Below are positions 35,233 through 43,921 of a DNA stretch of 64,000 nucleotides, one piece after another. This stretch comes from Neiella marina. Lineage in GTDB: Bacteria; Pseudomonadota; Gammaproteobacteria; Enterobacterales; Neiellaceae. The notes under the pieces are model-generated. The model ran no database searches. It worked only from the letters and a program-made list of their open reading frames with translations, and was not told the DNA's origin. The position numbers were made by a program, and so were the translations under genes. The number at the start of each line of letters is the position of its first letter. Within the stretch, counting starts at the first letter, position 1. Where the stretch lies: NCBI RefSeq assembly GCF_002165625.1, contig NZ_NGNS01000010.1:79988-143987 (forward strand), in the 5' to 3' direction.

Positions 35233-35539
35233 CGACTAGCAGTATCAAGACCAAATTTTGCAACAGCAATTGTGAGCCACTCCCGCGAGTGGCTTTGCTT
35301 CCCGCCTTGTTTCGGATCATATCATCGACATGTTTTTAGCTGCCTGACTTGTGTCCCATCAAAGGCTGAGTACAATCGACCGTCGGCTTCTATTTTTGAT
35401 TGTTAACATATTGTATTTAATATGAAATATATGTGTTATCGGGTGCTGAGCCAGCAATCGAGAAGTCCGGACATAACAATGACTTAGCCACTATAAAGTG
35501 GCAGCGCTTTACTCCATACCGACAACAATGAGGTTTTCC
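35233..35539. other. Intergenic region between the alginate lyase and peptidase genes
   Basis: The 307-base gap holds a weak hairpin (GCCACTC/GAGTGGC, 35276-35293, followed by TTTGCTT) that may end the lyase transcript, and an AT-rich block with a possible promoter for the peptidase gene. Nothing else was supported. Confidence 0.55.
35396..35423 (+). promoter_or_regulatory. Possible promoter of the peptidase gene
   Basis: TTGATT and TAATAT are 16 bases apart in an AT-rich stretch about 115 bases before the ATG. Confidence 0.4.
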
Positions 35540-37711
35540 ATGCGTTTAACGCTAATAGCCAGCGTCGTTGCTTCTGCACTGGCTTTGTCCGCTTGTTCAG
35601 AACAAGCGACGACTCAATCTACCGAAAAATCAACAAACGACGTGAAGACAACACAAGCCGCTCCAGCCGAGACTATCAACCCGTTAATGACTGCCAGCTC
35701 TTTGCAGTATCAAGCGCCCGATTTTACTGCCATTGCTACCGAACACTTTGAACCAGCGATGCTGGCCGGTATTGAACAGCAAGGCAAAGAAATCAAAGCA
35801 ATTGCCAACAATACCGAGGCGGCTACCTTCGACAATACGATTGTCGCCATGGAGCGTAGCGGTGCCTTGCTTGATCGCGCTGCGAGCGTTTTTTACAACT
35901 TAGCTGGCACAGATAGCAACGAAGAGATTCGTGCTATTCAAGGTCGCATGGCACCATTGTTAAGTGCGCATGAAGACGATATCTACCTCAATGACGCGTT
36001 GTTCCAACGTGTTCAGAGTATTTATCAGAATCGTCAAACGCTTGATCTTGATGCTGAATCATTGCGCTTGGTCGAAGTTTATTATGACAACTTCGTCGCT
36101 GCTGGCGCCTTGTTGACTGAAGCTGAAAAAACTCAAATTCGAGCATTGAACGAAGAGCACGCAGCATTGACCAACGATTTTGGCCAAAACCTGCTCAAAA
36201 TGGCGCGCCAAGGCGCAGTCGTATTTAGTAGCAAGGAACAACTTGCTGGCTTAAGCGAAGCACAATTGGCGATAGCTGCCGCTGCTGCTGCAGACCGCGG
36301 ATTGGAAGGTCAATATGTGGTTGAGCTTACCAATACCACACGTCATCCGCTGCTTGCTTCGATGGATAATCGCGATAGCCGCCAAAAACTATGGCAAGCC
36401 TCTGCGGGTCGCGGCATTTCAGGTGAACTGGACAACCGTCCTCTCGTCACGCGCCTAGCACAATTGCGCGCAGAACGAGCCAAGTTACTTGGTTTTGATA
36501 GCTGGGCCGATTACCAGCTCAACAGCACGATGGCGAAAACGCCACAAGCTGTGATGGACATGTTCGCTAGCATGGTGCCGGCTGTTGTTGCTAACGCAGA
36601 AAAAGAAGCGGCAGCGATTCAGGCCATGATTACTAAGACCGGCGGTGATTTCGAGCTTAAGCCTTGGGATTGGGAATACTATGCTGAGCTCGTTCGTCAA
36701 GATCAGTACGACTTGGATGAAGGCCAAGTAAAACAATATTTCGAGTTCGATCGGGTACTGCATGATGGTGTGTTCTTCACCATGAATCGCTTGTTTGGCA
36801 TCACTATGAAGCCACGCCCTGATCTGCCGGTTTACCATCCAGATGTTGAAGCTTATGAGATGTTTGACGAAGATGGCAGCAGTATTGCTATCTTCTACGG
36901 TGACTACTTTGCTCGTGAAGGCAAACGTGGTGGTGCTTGGATGAGTGCATTTGTGCAGCAGACCAAATTGTTGGAGAACAAGCCTGTCATCGTCAATGTA
37001 ATGAACATTCCAAAAGCGCCAGAAGGTCAGCCGACGCTGGTGAGCTATGACAATGTGACTACCATGTTCCACGAATTTGGTCACGGCGTTCACGGCATGT
37101 TCTCTGACGTCAACTACAAAACGCTCGCCGGTACCAATGTCTCGCGTGACTTCGTAGAGTTCCCATCAACCTTCCAAGAAGACTGGGCGAAGGATCCATT
37201 GGTGCTGGGCAACTACGCGCGCCACTACGAAACAGGTGAGCCGATTCCTGCTGAATTGTTAGCGAAGGTGCTGAAGTCACGTAGCTTTAATCAAGGGTTC
37301 GATACCCTTGAATACATGGCGTCTGCGTTGCTCGACATGGAATGGCATGCCCTCAGCGCTGATGCGCCATTGCAAGACGCAGAAGCATTTGAACAGCAAG
37401 CATTAAAGAAACACGGTGTTGATATTGCCGCGATTCCGCCTCGCTACAAGTCGCCGTACTTCGCTCACGTATTCGCCGGTGGTTACTCGGCTGGTTACTA
37501 TGCCTATATGTGGAGTGAAATTCTTGCCGCTGATGCGTTTGCTTATGTGCAGCAAAACGGTGGTCTGACTCGCGAAAATGGTGATTTGTATCGCAAGTTC
37601 ATTTTGGCTGTCGGCAACAGCAAGCTGCCTGCCACTAGCTACGAGTTATTCCGTGGTCAACAGCCAACTACTGAAGCATTGTTGATTCGTCGAGGTCTTG
37701 CGGTTCAGTAA
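35540..37711 (+). CDS. dcp: M3-family peptidyl-dipeptidase, lipoprotein (Dcp-like)
   Basis: The 723-residue metallopeptidase removes dipeptides from the C-terminal end of peptides. The zinc motif HEFGH starts at His511, and FVEFPS about 30 residues later carries the third ligand. Unlike cytoplasmic Dcp of E. coli, it has a lipoprotein signal ending LSAC (Cys19), so it should be anchored in the envelope and work on periplasmic peptides. ATG at 35540 is preferred because GAGG precedes it and it starts the signal sequence; the frame is open to 35498. A strong terminator follows. Confidence 0.9.
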   Translation: MRLTLIASVVASALALSACSEQATTQSTEKSTNDVKTTQAAPAETINPLMTASSLQYQAPDFTAIATEHFEPAMLAGIEQQGKEIKAIANNTEAATFDNTIVAMERSGALLDRAASVFYNLAGTDSNEEIRAIQGRMAPLLSAHEDDIYLNDALFQRVQSIYQNRQTLDLDAESLRLVEVYYDNFVAAGALLTEAEKTQIRALNEEHAALTNDFGQNLLKMARQGAVVFSSKEQLAGLSEAQLAIAAAAAADRGLEGQYVVELTNTTRHPLLASMDNRDSRQKLWQASAGRGISGELDNRPLVTRLAQLRAERAKLLGFDSWADYQLNSTMAKTPQAVMDMFASMVPAVVANAEKEAAAIQAMITKTGGDFELKPWDWEYYAELVRQDQYDLDEGQVKQYFEFDRVLHDGVFFTMNRLFGITMKPRPDLPVYHPDVEAYEMFDEDGSSIAIFYGDYFAREGKRGGAWMSAFVQQTKLLENKPVIVNVMNIPKAPEGQPTLVSYDNVTTMFHEFGHGVHGMFSDVNYKTLAGTNVSRDFVEFPSTFQEDWAKDPLVLGNYARHYETGEPIPAELLAKVLKSRSFNQGFDTLEYMASALLDMEWHALSADAPLQDAEAFEQQALKKHGVDIAAIPPRYKSPYFAHVFAGGYSAGYYAYMWSEILAADAFAYVQQNGGLTRENGDLYRKFILAVGNSKLPATSYELFRGQQPTTEALLIRRGLAVQ

Positions 37712-37739
37712 ACTGATCGAACTTACAAGACGTATGAGA

Positions 37740-37766
37740 AACCGGGCCATCGCCCGGTTTTTTTTG
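37740..37766 (+). terminator. Terminator after the peptidase gene
   Basis: AACCGGGC and GCCCGGTT form an 8-bp stem around CATC, followed by a run of T8. Confidence 0.92.
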
Positions 37767-37859
37767 GCTAACATCCCAACAATGATTTTATTTCCTTGTT
37801 TCGGATTCGCTGAATTACACTTTTGATTAAACGGAAGTTAAGAAGAAGGCTCATTTGAT

Positions 37860-38969
37860 ATGGCTGACGCGGAAGTGTTGTTGTCGTTGCGCAAGATCGT
37901 CAAAGGTTTTGGCTCACAAAAGGTGTTGTCAGAATTCTCGTTGGATATTTTCGATGGCGAGTTTTTTACCATCTTAGGTCCATCCGGTTGTGGTAAAACC
38001 ACGGTGCTTCGGCTAATCGCAGGTTTTGAACAAGCAGACAGCGGGCAAATATTACTCGACGATGCCGACATAGCTGCTGTTGCCGCCGAACACCGCCCGG
38101 TCAATACCGTGTTTCAAAGTTACGCACTATTTCCTCATATGTCGGTGGCCGAAAACGTTGGTTTTGGTTTGCGAATGGCGGCAGTGACCAAAGCCGAAAT
38201 CAAACAGCGGGTGGCGGAGGCCTTGGCAGTGGTCAAATTGAGCGGCTTTGAGTCGCGCAAGCCACATCAATTGTCCGGTGGCCAAAAGCAACGAGTAGCA
38301 ATAGCTCGTGCCATTGTGATGAAGCCGAAGGTGCTACTGCTTGACGAATCGTTGAGTGCGCTCGACCACAAACTTAGACAACAAATGCAAATGGAGTTGA
38401 AGCAAATCCAACGCAAACTCGGCATTACCTTTGTCTATGTCACTCATGATCAAGAAGAAGCGCTGTCAATGTCTGACCGAGTTTTGGTCATGAATCACGG
38501 TCAACCCCAGCAAATTGGCTCGCCAAGAGAAATATATGAAGCGCCCCGCAATATGTTTGTGGCTGACTTTATCGGCGAGATCAATGTCTTTGATGGCGTG
38601 GTAGAAGCTGAAAATGATGAGCTGAGCTATACCGTCAATATCGGTGGGGTGAAGAAAGTCGCTGGTGCAGAGTTTCGCTTGGAAGTCGGCGATGAAGTAC
38701 ACGTGCTGTTGCGGCCAGAAGACCTCCGAATCGAATACATTGAAGATCAGCCCAAAGATGAGCAGGGCTTTTTGGGTAAAGTGTTAGAGCGCAGTTATAC
38801 CGGCAAAACCATCGATACCTTAATTGCCTTGGAGAATGGCAATACCCTGCGGGCCAGCGAGTTCTTCAACGAGGATGATCCAGATTTCGATTACTCAATC
38901 AATCAGCGGGTTTGGGTCAGCTGGATTGATGGTTGGGAGCACGTGATCAAAGCGGGGCCTTTGGAATGA
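37860..38969 (+). CDS. potA: Spermidine/putrescine ABC transporter ATPase PotA
   Basis: The 369-residue ATPase has Walker [10 protein letters not shown] (about 43-51), the signature [10 protein letters not shown], Walker [13 protein letters not shown] and a C-terminal TOBE regulatory domain (about 275-360). It powers polyamine import. It heads the potABCD operon; its stop overlaps the potB start (ATGA). Confidence 0.92.
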   Translation: MADAEVLLSLRKIVKGFGSQKVLSEFSLDIFDGEFFTILGPSGCGKTTVLRLIAGFEQADSGQILLDDADIAAVAAEHRPVNTVFQSYALFPHMSVAENVGFGLRMAAVTKAEIKQRVAEALAVVKLSGFESRKPHQLSGGQKQRVAIARAIVMKPKVLLLDESLSALDHKLRQQMQMELKQIQRKLGITFVYVTHDQEEALSMSDRVLVMNHGQPQQIGSPREIYEAPRNMFVADFIGEINVFDGVVEAENDELSYTVNIGGVKKVAGAEFRLEVGDEVHVLLRPEDLRIEYIEDQPKDEQGFLGKVLERSYTGKTIDTLIALENGNTLRASEFFNEDDPDFDYSINQRVWVSWIDGWEHVIKAGPLE

Positions 38970-39850
38970 CCAAAAATGGTTTAGCAAATGTGCTGAGCTT
39001 TCGCCAACTGGTGATTACGCTAACGCTTGGTTGGCTGATGCTGATGGTGATTGCGCCTCATGCGCTGGTCATTATGACCAGCTTCATGACCCCAGATAGC
39101 GAACACCTAGCAGTGTGGCCACTGACGTTGCAAGGCTATCAAAAAGTACTGCAACCGATTTACTTCGATGTGTTCTTCCATAGCCTGTGGTTGTCTGCGA
39201 TTGCCACTGTGGTGTGTCTGATTATTGGTTACCCATTCGCCTATATCCTTGCCAAGCAACCACCTTGGGCGCGAGCTGTGATGTTGGTGTTGATGATGGT
39301 GCCATTTTGGACCAACAGCTTGATTAGAACCTATGCCATAAAGCTGATATTAGGCAAAAAAGGCGTTATCAATTCGGTATTGGTGGGTACGGGAATTGTC
39401 GATCAGCCAATCACCATGTTGTACACCGAGTTTGCCGTGATTGTTGGCTTGGTATACGTACTACTGCCATTTATGGTGTTGCCGTTGATGGCAAGCTTCG
39501 AAAAGCTCTCCGCCGATTTAACAGAAGCCTCGAAAGACCTGGGAGCAAATGCACTGCAGCGTTTCGTTCATGTTGTTTTGCCGCTGACCGCGCCAGGTAT
39601 TATTGCTGGCTGCTTAATCGTATTTTTGCCCGCTATGGGGATGTTCTATGTTGCTGATTTGCTAGGCGGCGCCAAGAACCTGTTGCTCGGCAATGTCATC
39701 AAAAACCAGTTTTTGGTTGTTCGCGATTGGCCGTTCGGTTCGGCATTTAGTATCACCTTGATTGTCATGATGGCAGCGATGTTGTGGCTGTATGTCATTG
39801 CCAACCGATTTGTTCAGCGCCAAGGAGGTTTAGATGATGAGAATCTTTAA
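38966..39850 (+). CDS. potB: Spermidine/putrescine ABC transporter permease PotB
   Basis: The 294-residue permease has six membrane spans and the ATPase-contact loop [17 protein letters not shown] at 38966 overlaps the potA stop by four bases; the frame extends to 38933, but the overlap start fits the usual PotB N-terminus. It forms the channel with PotC. Confidence 0.92.
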   Translation: MTKNGLANVLSFRQLVITLTLGWLMLMVIAPHALVIMTSFMTPDSEHLAVWPLTLQGYQKVLQPIYFDVFFHSLWLSAIATVVCLIIGYPFAYILAKQPPWARAVMLVLMMVPFWTNSLIRTYAIKLILGKKGVINSVLVGTGIVDQPITMLYTEFAVIVGLVYVLLPFMVLPLMASFEKLSADLTEASKDLGANALQRFVHVVLPLTAPGIIAGCLIVFLPAMGMFYVADLLGGAKNLLLGNVIKNQFLVVRDWPFGSAFSITLIVMMAAMLWLYVIANRFVQRQGGLDDENL

Positions 39851-40604
39851 AATCTTCTTGGTCGCTTTGGTGTTTATCTACCTTTATGCGCCAATAGTGG
39901 TGTTAGTCGTCAACTCTTTCAATCAATCAAAGTATGGCTACAAGTGGACTGGTTTTTCTTGGAAGTGGTACGAAAAGCTGCTCGCCAACGACACTTTGTT
40001 GACGGCTTTTAGTCACTCCGTGACCATCGCCTTTTTAGCCGCGACTGCTGCAGCACTGATTGGTACCTTGATGGCTCTTGCCATTTACCGCTATCGATTC
40101 CGTCTCAAACAAGCCGCCAGCTCAGCGCTTTTTGTGGTGATGATGTCGCCGGATATTGTGTTGGCGATTACCTTTTTAGTATTGTTCGTGGCGCTTGGAA
40201 TTCAACTGGGCTTTTGGACCTTGTTATTGGCCCATATTACCTTTTGTTTACCCTTTGTGGTGATCACGGTATACGCTCAGCTCAAGGGTTTTGACAACCA
40301 TTTAATCGAGGCGGCTCAAGACTTGGGGGCCGGAGAGTGGCTGACTTTTCGTACTGTGTTGTTGCCGCTTTTATTGCCATCGGTGATGGCAAGCTGGCTA
40401 CTCAGTTTTACCTTGAGTTTGGACGACGTCATCATTAGTTCGTTTGTTACCGGACCGGATTATGACGTGCTACCGATTCGGGTGTTTTCGATGGTGAAAG
40501 TTGGGGTTTCGCCAGAAGTGAATGTACTAGCGACGTTGTTGCTAGCTATATCTGTTATCTCGCTAATTATCTTTAGTCTTTTAGTCAGGAGAAAAGTGAC
40601 GTGA
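39834..40604 (+). CDS. potC: Spermidine/putrescine ABC transporter permease PotC
   Basis: The 256-residue permease has six spans and the loop EAAQDLGAGEWLTF that docks on PotA. Its start overlaps potB by 17 bases, with a strong AGGAGG just upstream inside potB. Two consecutive ATGs are possible starts (39834 or 39837). Confidence 0.92.
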   Translation: MMRIFKIFLVALVFIYLYAPIVVLVVNSFNQSKYGYKWTGFSWKWYEKLLANDTLLTAFSHSVTIAFLAATAAALIGTLMALAIYRYRFRLKQAASSALFVVMMSPDIVLAITFLVLFVALGIQLGFWTLLLAHITFCLPFVVITVYAQLKGFDNHLIEAAQDLGAGEWLTFRTVLLPLLLPSVMASWLLSFTLSLDDVIISSFVTGPDYDVLPIRVFSMVKVGVSPEVNVLATLLLAISVISLIIFSLLVRRKVT

Positions 40605-41635
40605 AGAACTGGATTCGTTTGTTTGCGACAACTGTATTGCTCGCGCCTTTGGCTGCAATCGCCAGTGGCAAGGTAGTGGTTTACAACTGGAGTGAATATA
40701 TACCCGAGGACACTATTGAGCGATTTACCGCAGAAACCGGTATTGAAGTGGTTTACGCCACTTATGAAAGCAACGAGACCATGTACTCAAAGCTGCAACT
40801 GCAAAAGAATGCTGGCTACGATGTGGTGGTGCCATCGACATACTACGTCGCCAAAATGGCCAAGGAGAAAATGATTCAGCCGCTGCAAAAGGACTTGTTG
40901 CCTAATTTAAAGCACTTGGATCCTGCTTTGCTTGACAAAGAGTACGATCCGAAAAACAGCTACAGCATCCCTTACTTCTGGGGATCAACAGGTTTGGGAG
41001 TCAATGCAAGCGAGATGGACATTGCTGCAATCCATAGTTGGAAACAATTGTGGGACCCCAAGTACAAAGGGCAATTGTTGTTAATGGACGATGTTCGCGA
41101 AGTATTCCATGTCGCCTTGTTGCTCAATGGACACTCGCCAAACACTAAAGATCCAGCACAAATCAAACAAGCATACGAGCTGTTGAAAAAGTTGATGCCT
41201 AACGTATTGGTGTTTAACTCTGATGCGCCGCGAGAGCCTTACATGGCCGGTGACGTTAACTTCGGTATGATTTGGAACGGCGAAGTGATGATGGCGCAAG
41301 AGGAAGATGACACCATTCAGTATGTCTATCCTGATGAAGGCGCTATTTTCTGGGTGGATAGCTTTGCTATTCCAGCTGGAGCTGCCAATGTCAAAGAAGC
41401 CCACGCTTTCATTAATTTCATGATGAAGCCTGAGATTGCTAAATCTTGCGTTGAGTATGTTGGTTATGCGACGCCAAACAAAACAGCGATCTCAATGCTC
41501 GATCAAGAGTTGCGTGATAACCCAGTTATTTTCCCGCCTGCTGACATCATTGAGAAAGGTGAATTTCAAAGTGACGTCGGTGAAGCAATTGAAATTTACA
41601 ATCGTTACTGGCAACAGTTGAAAGTAGGGCAGTAA
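40601..41635 (+). CDS. potD: Spermidine/putrescine-binding periplasmic protein PotD
   Basis: The 344-residue binding protein has a signal peptide (cleavage near AIAS) followed by VVVYNWSEYIPEDTIERF, the conserved start of mature PotD/PotF proteins. It delivers polyamines to PotBC. GTG at 40601 overlaps the potC stop and has AGGAG upstream. It is the last gene of the operon and a hairpin follows. Confidence 0.92.
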   Translation: MKNWIRLFATTVLLAPLAAIASGKVVVYNWSEYIPEDTIERFTAETGIEVVYATYESNETMYSKLQLQKNAGYDVVVPSTYYVAKMAKEKMIQPLQKDLLPNLKHLDPALLDKEYDPKNSYSIPYFWGSTGLGVNASEMDIAAIHSWKQLWDPKYKGQLLLMDDVREVFHVALLLNGHSPNTKDPAQIKQAYELLKKLMPNVLVFNSDAPREPYMAGDVNFGMIWNGEVMMAQEEDDTIQYVYPDEGAIFWVDSFAIPAGAANVKEAHAFINFMMKPEIAKSCVEYVGYATPNKTAISMLDQELRDNPVIFPPADIIEKGEFQSDVGEAIEIYNRYWQQLKVGQ

Positions 41636-41651
41636 CGCCATCTCTCAAACC

Positions 41652-41677
41652 AATCCAGCTATCTAGGTAGCTGGATT
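41652..41677 (+). terminator. Hairpin after potD, probable terminator
   Basis: AATCCAGCTA and TAGCTGGATT form a 10-bp perfect stem around a 6-base loop 17 bases after the potD stop. The downstream stretch is pyrimidine-rich but lacks a pure T run, so termination may be partial. Confidence 0.55.
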
Positions 41678-41792
41678 CGCTCTACTTTTGTGACCCTTTG
41701 CAATCTTTCAACAGAGTTGGCTCTGGAACATTCGTGAAATCCTAACCCTGAGCCATACTCAAAGAACCTATTTTCAAAGCATCAGGGCAAGA

Positions 41793-42671
41793 ATGAGCGA
41801 TAGTTTAGATACAGTCGGCGGCACAATGGTGCCTATTTTCGCCGGTGGTGGTACTCGTTTACCGGCTCATATCGGTATTTTGGCTGCATTGCGAGATATG
41901 AATATCGATTTCGACCGCATTGTTGGAGTTTCCGGTGGCAGTATTATCAGTGCGCTCTACGCCAGTGGTAAATCACTCGAACAGATAAAGCAAATTGCCC
42001 TCGATACTGATTTCGAACAGTTCAAGGGCTTTTCCCTCATCAGTTTGATTCGTAACGGCGGGCTTTGCTCAGGAGACAAGTTTGAGGCTTGGCTCGATAA
42101 GCAACTCGGTGGCGTGTGTTTTAAAGATCTACCAATGGATCTTCATGTCGTGGCTACTGACGTTCGCAACGGCGTCCCTGTGGTTTTTGATCGGACCCTG
42201 ACTCCCAATGAAAAAGTTTCACGAGCAGTCCGATTTTCAATGTCCATCCCGTTAATTTTTGCCTTTAAACCCTACGATAAACACCTGATGGTGGATGGTA
42301 GCATCTTATCTGAGGATGCCCTTCATCGAGATTGGGCCGATGATGGTACCCCTGTCGTATGTTTCAGGTTACGTGGCGATGCCGATGAAAAGCCCCTTGA
42401 AACCGATGGCATGTTCCCGGTGGTTAATTATGTTTTGCTGCTGATTCGTACCTTCATGACGACGATTAGCCGTGAATATGTCAATGACAAATTTTGGCAC
42501 CGTACCGTAGTTGTTAACACTGGTAACACCTCGCCAGTCGATTTTCGTTTAAGTGATCAAGACAAAGAAAGGTTGTTTCAAGTAGGTTACGATACCGCCA
42601 AAACCGTAGTGCCAGCGAAGGTGTTCAATCAGCGTGCTGCTGCATCGAAAACGCAGCCGGTGCAAGCTTGA
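41793..42671 (+). CDS. Patatin-like phospholipase
   Basis: The 292-residue protein has the patatin set: an oxyanion loop GGGTR (18-22), the nucleophile elbow GVSGGS with Ser47, and the dyad Asp168 in VDGS (the family usually has DGG or DGA). It likely hydrolyses acyl chains from membrane lipids and, having no signal peptide, acts on the inner side or is exported by another route. The gene stands 121 bases after the potD hairpin and 63 before the binding-protein gene. Confidence 0.88.
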   Translation: MSDSLDTVGGTMVPIFAGGGTRLPAHIGILAALRDMNIDFDRIVGVSGGSIISALYASGKSLEQIKQIALDTDFEQFKGFSLISLIRNGGLCSGDKFEAWLDKQLGGVCFKDLPMDLHVVATDVRNGVPVVFDRTLTPNEKVSRAVRFSMSIPLIFAFKPYDKHLMVDGSILSEDALHRDWADDGTPVVCFRLRGDADEKPLETDGMFPVVNYVLLLIRTFMTTISREYVNDKFWHRTVVVNTGNTSPVDFRLSDQDKERLFQVGYDTAKTVVPAKVFNQRAAASKTQPVQA

Positions 42672-42734
42672 GTGAAGCATGATGCTGCTGGTTGTGTTTG
42701 TCGTCTAATGACGTGTTTTAAAATTGGAACCTTA

Positions 42735-43913
42735 ATGATGTTTAGATCCTTTGTCTGCGTCATGCTGTTTGTCGTATCAGCAGCGTCAAAAAGTGCAGAT
42801 ATTGAGCTTTGGCATGCCCATCAAGCTCAGGACTTTGTTGTACATCTGGCCAAGCAATTTGAGGCCGAAACTGGTCAGCGGATTCGAATCTCTGCTTATA
42901 AAACCTCACGGGTCAAAGCTGAATTGCTATTGGGGGCGAAGAACAATGTGCTTCCCGATATGATCTTCGTGCCCTCAGACTTTCTTGGTCTTTACCATGA
43001 GCTGAAATTGAACCGCCTTAACGACAGCTGGTTAGATCCGGCTATTTCGGCCAACGCCAAAGATACCGCGGTCATTGATGGCAATCTCTATGGTGTGCCA
43101 GTGATCCAAGGCAACCACCTGATGTTGTACTACAACAAATCGCTGGTTGCGAAACCCGCTACCAGTTGGCATCAGCTGCTCAAGCAGCAGGATGCTTTGG
43201 CTGCTAAGGGCGTTCGAACCATTGGTTGGAATTACAACGAGATGTTTTGGTTTGTGCCGTTTCTCGGCGCCTACGGCAGCACGCCAATTACTGATGGCAA
43301 AGTCACTTTGAATACGCCACAGATGGTGTCGGCCTTGCGTTTTTACCAATCACTAAGCAACCGAGGTTTAATTGATCCCGGGTGTGACTACAACTGCGCC
43401 CAAAAAGATTTTGTCGATGGTGCAACCGCCTATGCCATCAATGGTGACTGGGCATATGCTGACTTGAAAGCTGAGTTGGGTGATGACTTGGGGCTAGCGG
43501 TACTGCCGGCAATTGACGATAAACCGTTACGACCATTTAGCTCAACTTTTACCCTGGCTTTCCCAAGAGTGATGGGCGATAGCAAGCGCCAAGAGACGTT
43601 ACGGTTGTTTGCCCGTTTTGTCCAAAGTGAGTTGATTCAACGTCAGACTTATCAAAGCTATCAATTGCTGCCGACCAACAGCGCGGTATTTGCTGCTTTG
43701 CGCGACAGTGTATCAGGACAACAGCGAGTGCTGTTTCAGCAGTTGGCGACCACCAACCCAATGCCAAGCGAAGCATCAATGGCCATCGTTTGGCAAGCAA
43801 TGGCGGTTGCTTATCAGCGCTTTATCAATAAAGGCTATACGCCAGAGCAAACTGCGCAATACATGCAGCAAGTGGCAGATCGAGAATTGGCCCGCTTCAT
43901 GGCTGGGCGTTAG
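42735..43913 (+). CDS. Periplasmic solute-binding protein (MalE-like), orphan
   Basis: The 392-residue protein has a signal peptide (to about residue 21) and a bacterial solute-binding fold of the maltose/sugar type: IELWHAHQ, then FEAETGQRI, VPVIQGNHLMLYYNKSL and INGDWAYADL. No permease or ATPase gene is adjacent. Instead it is followed after 8 bases by a membrane diguanylate cyclase gene. It may therefore pass ligand information to that sensor rather than, or as well as, serving transport. ATG 42735 has GGAA upstream; the frame is open to 42672. Confidence 0.88.
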   Translation: MMFRSFVCVMLFVVSAASKSADIELWHAHQAQDFVVHLAKQFEAETGQRIRISAYKTSRVKAELLLGAKNNVLPDMIFVPSDFLGLYHELKLNRLNDSWLDPAISANAKDTAVIDGNLYGVPVIQGNHLMLYYNKSLVAKPATSWHQLLKQQDALAAKGVRTIGWNYNEMFWFVPFLGAYGSTPITDGKVTLNTPQMVSALRFYQSLSNRGLIDPGCDYNCAQKDFVDGATAYAINGDWAYADLKAELGDDLGLAVLPAIDDKPLRPFSSTFTLAFPRVMGDSKRQETLRLFARFVQSELIQRQTYQSYQLLPTNSAVFAALRDSVSGQQRVLFQQLATTNPMPSEASMAIVWQAMAVAYQRFINKGYTPEQTAQYMQQVADRELARFMAGR

Positions 43914-43921
43914 GAGTAGTT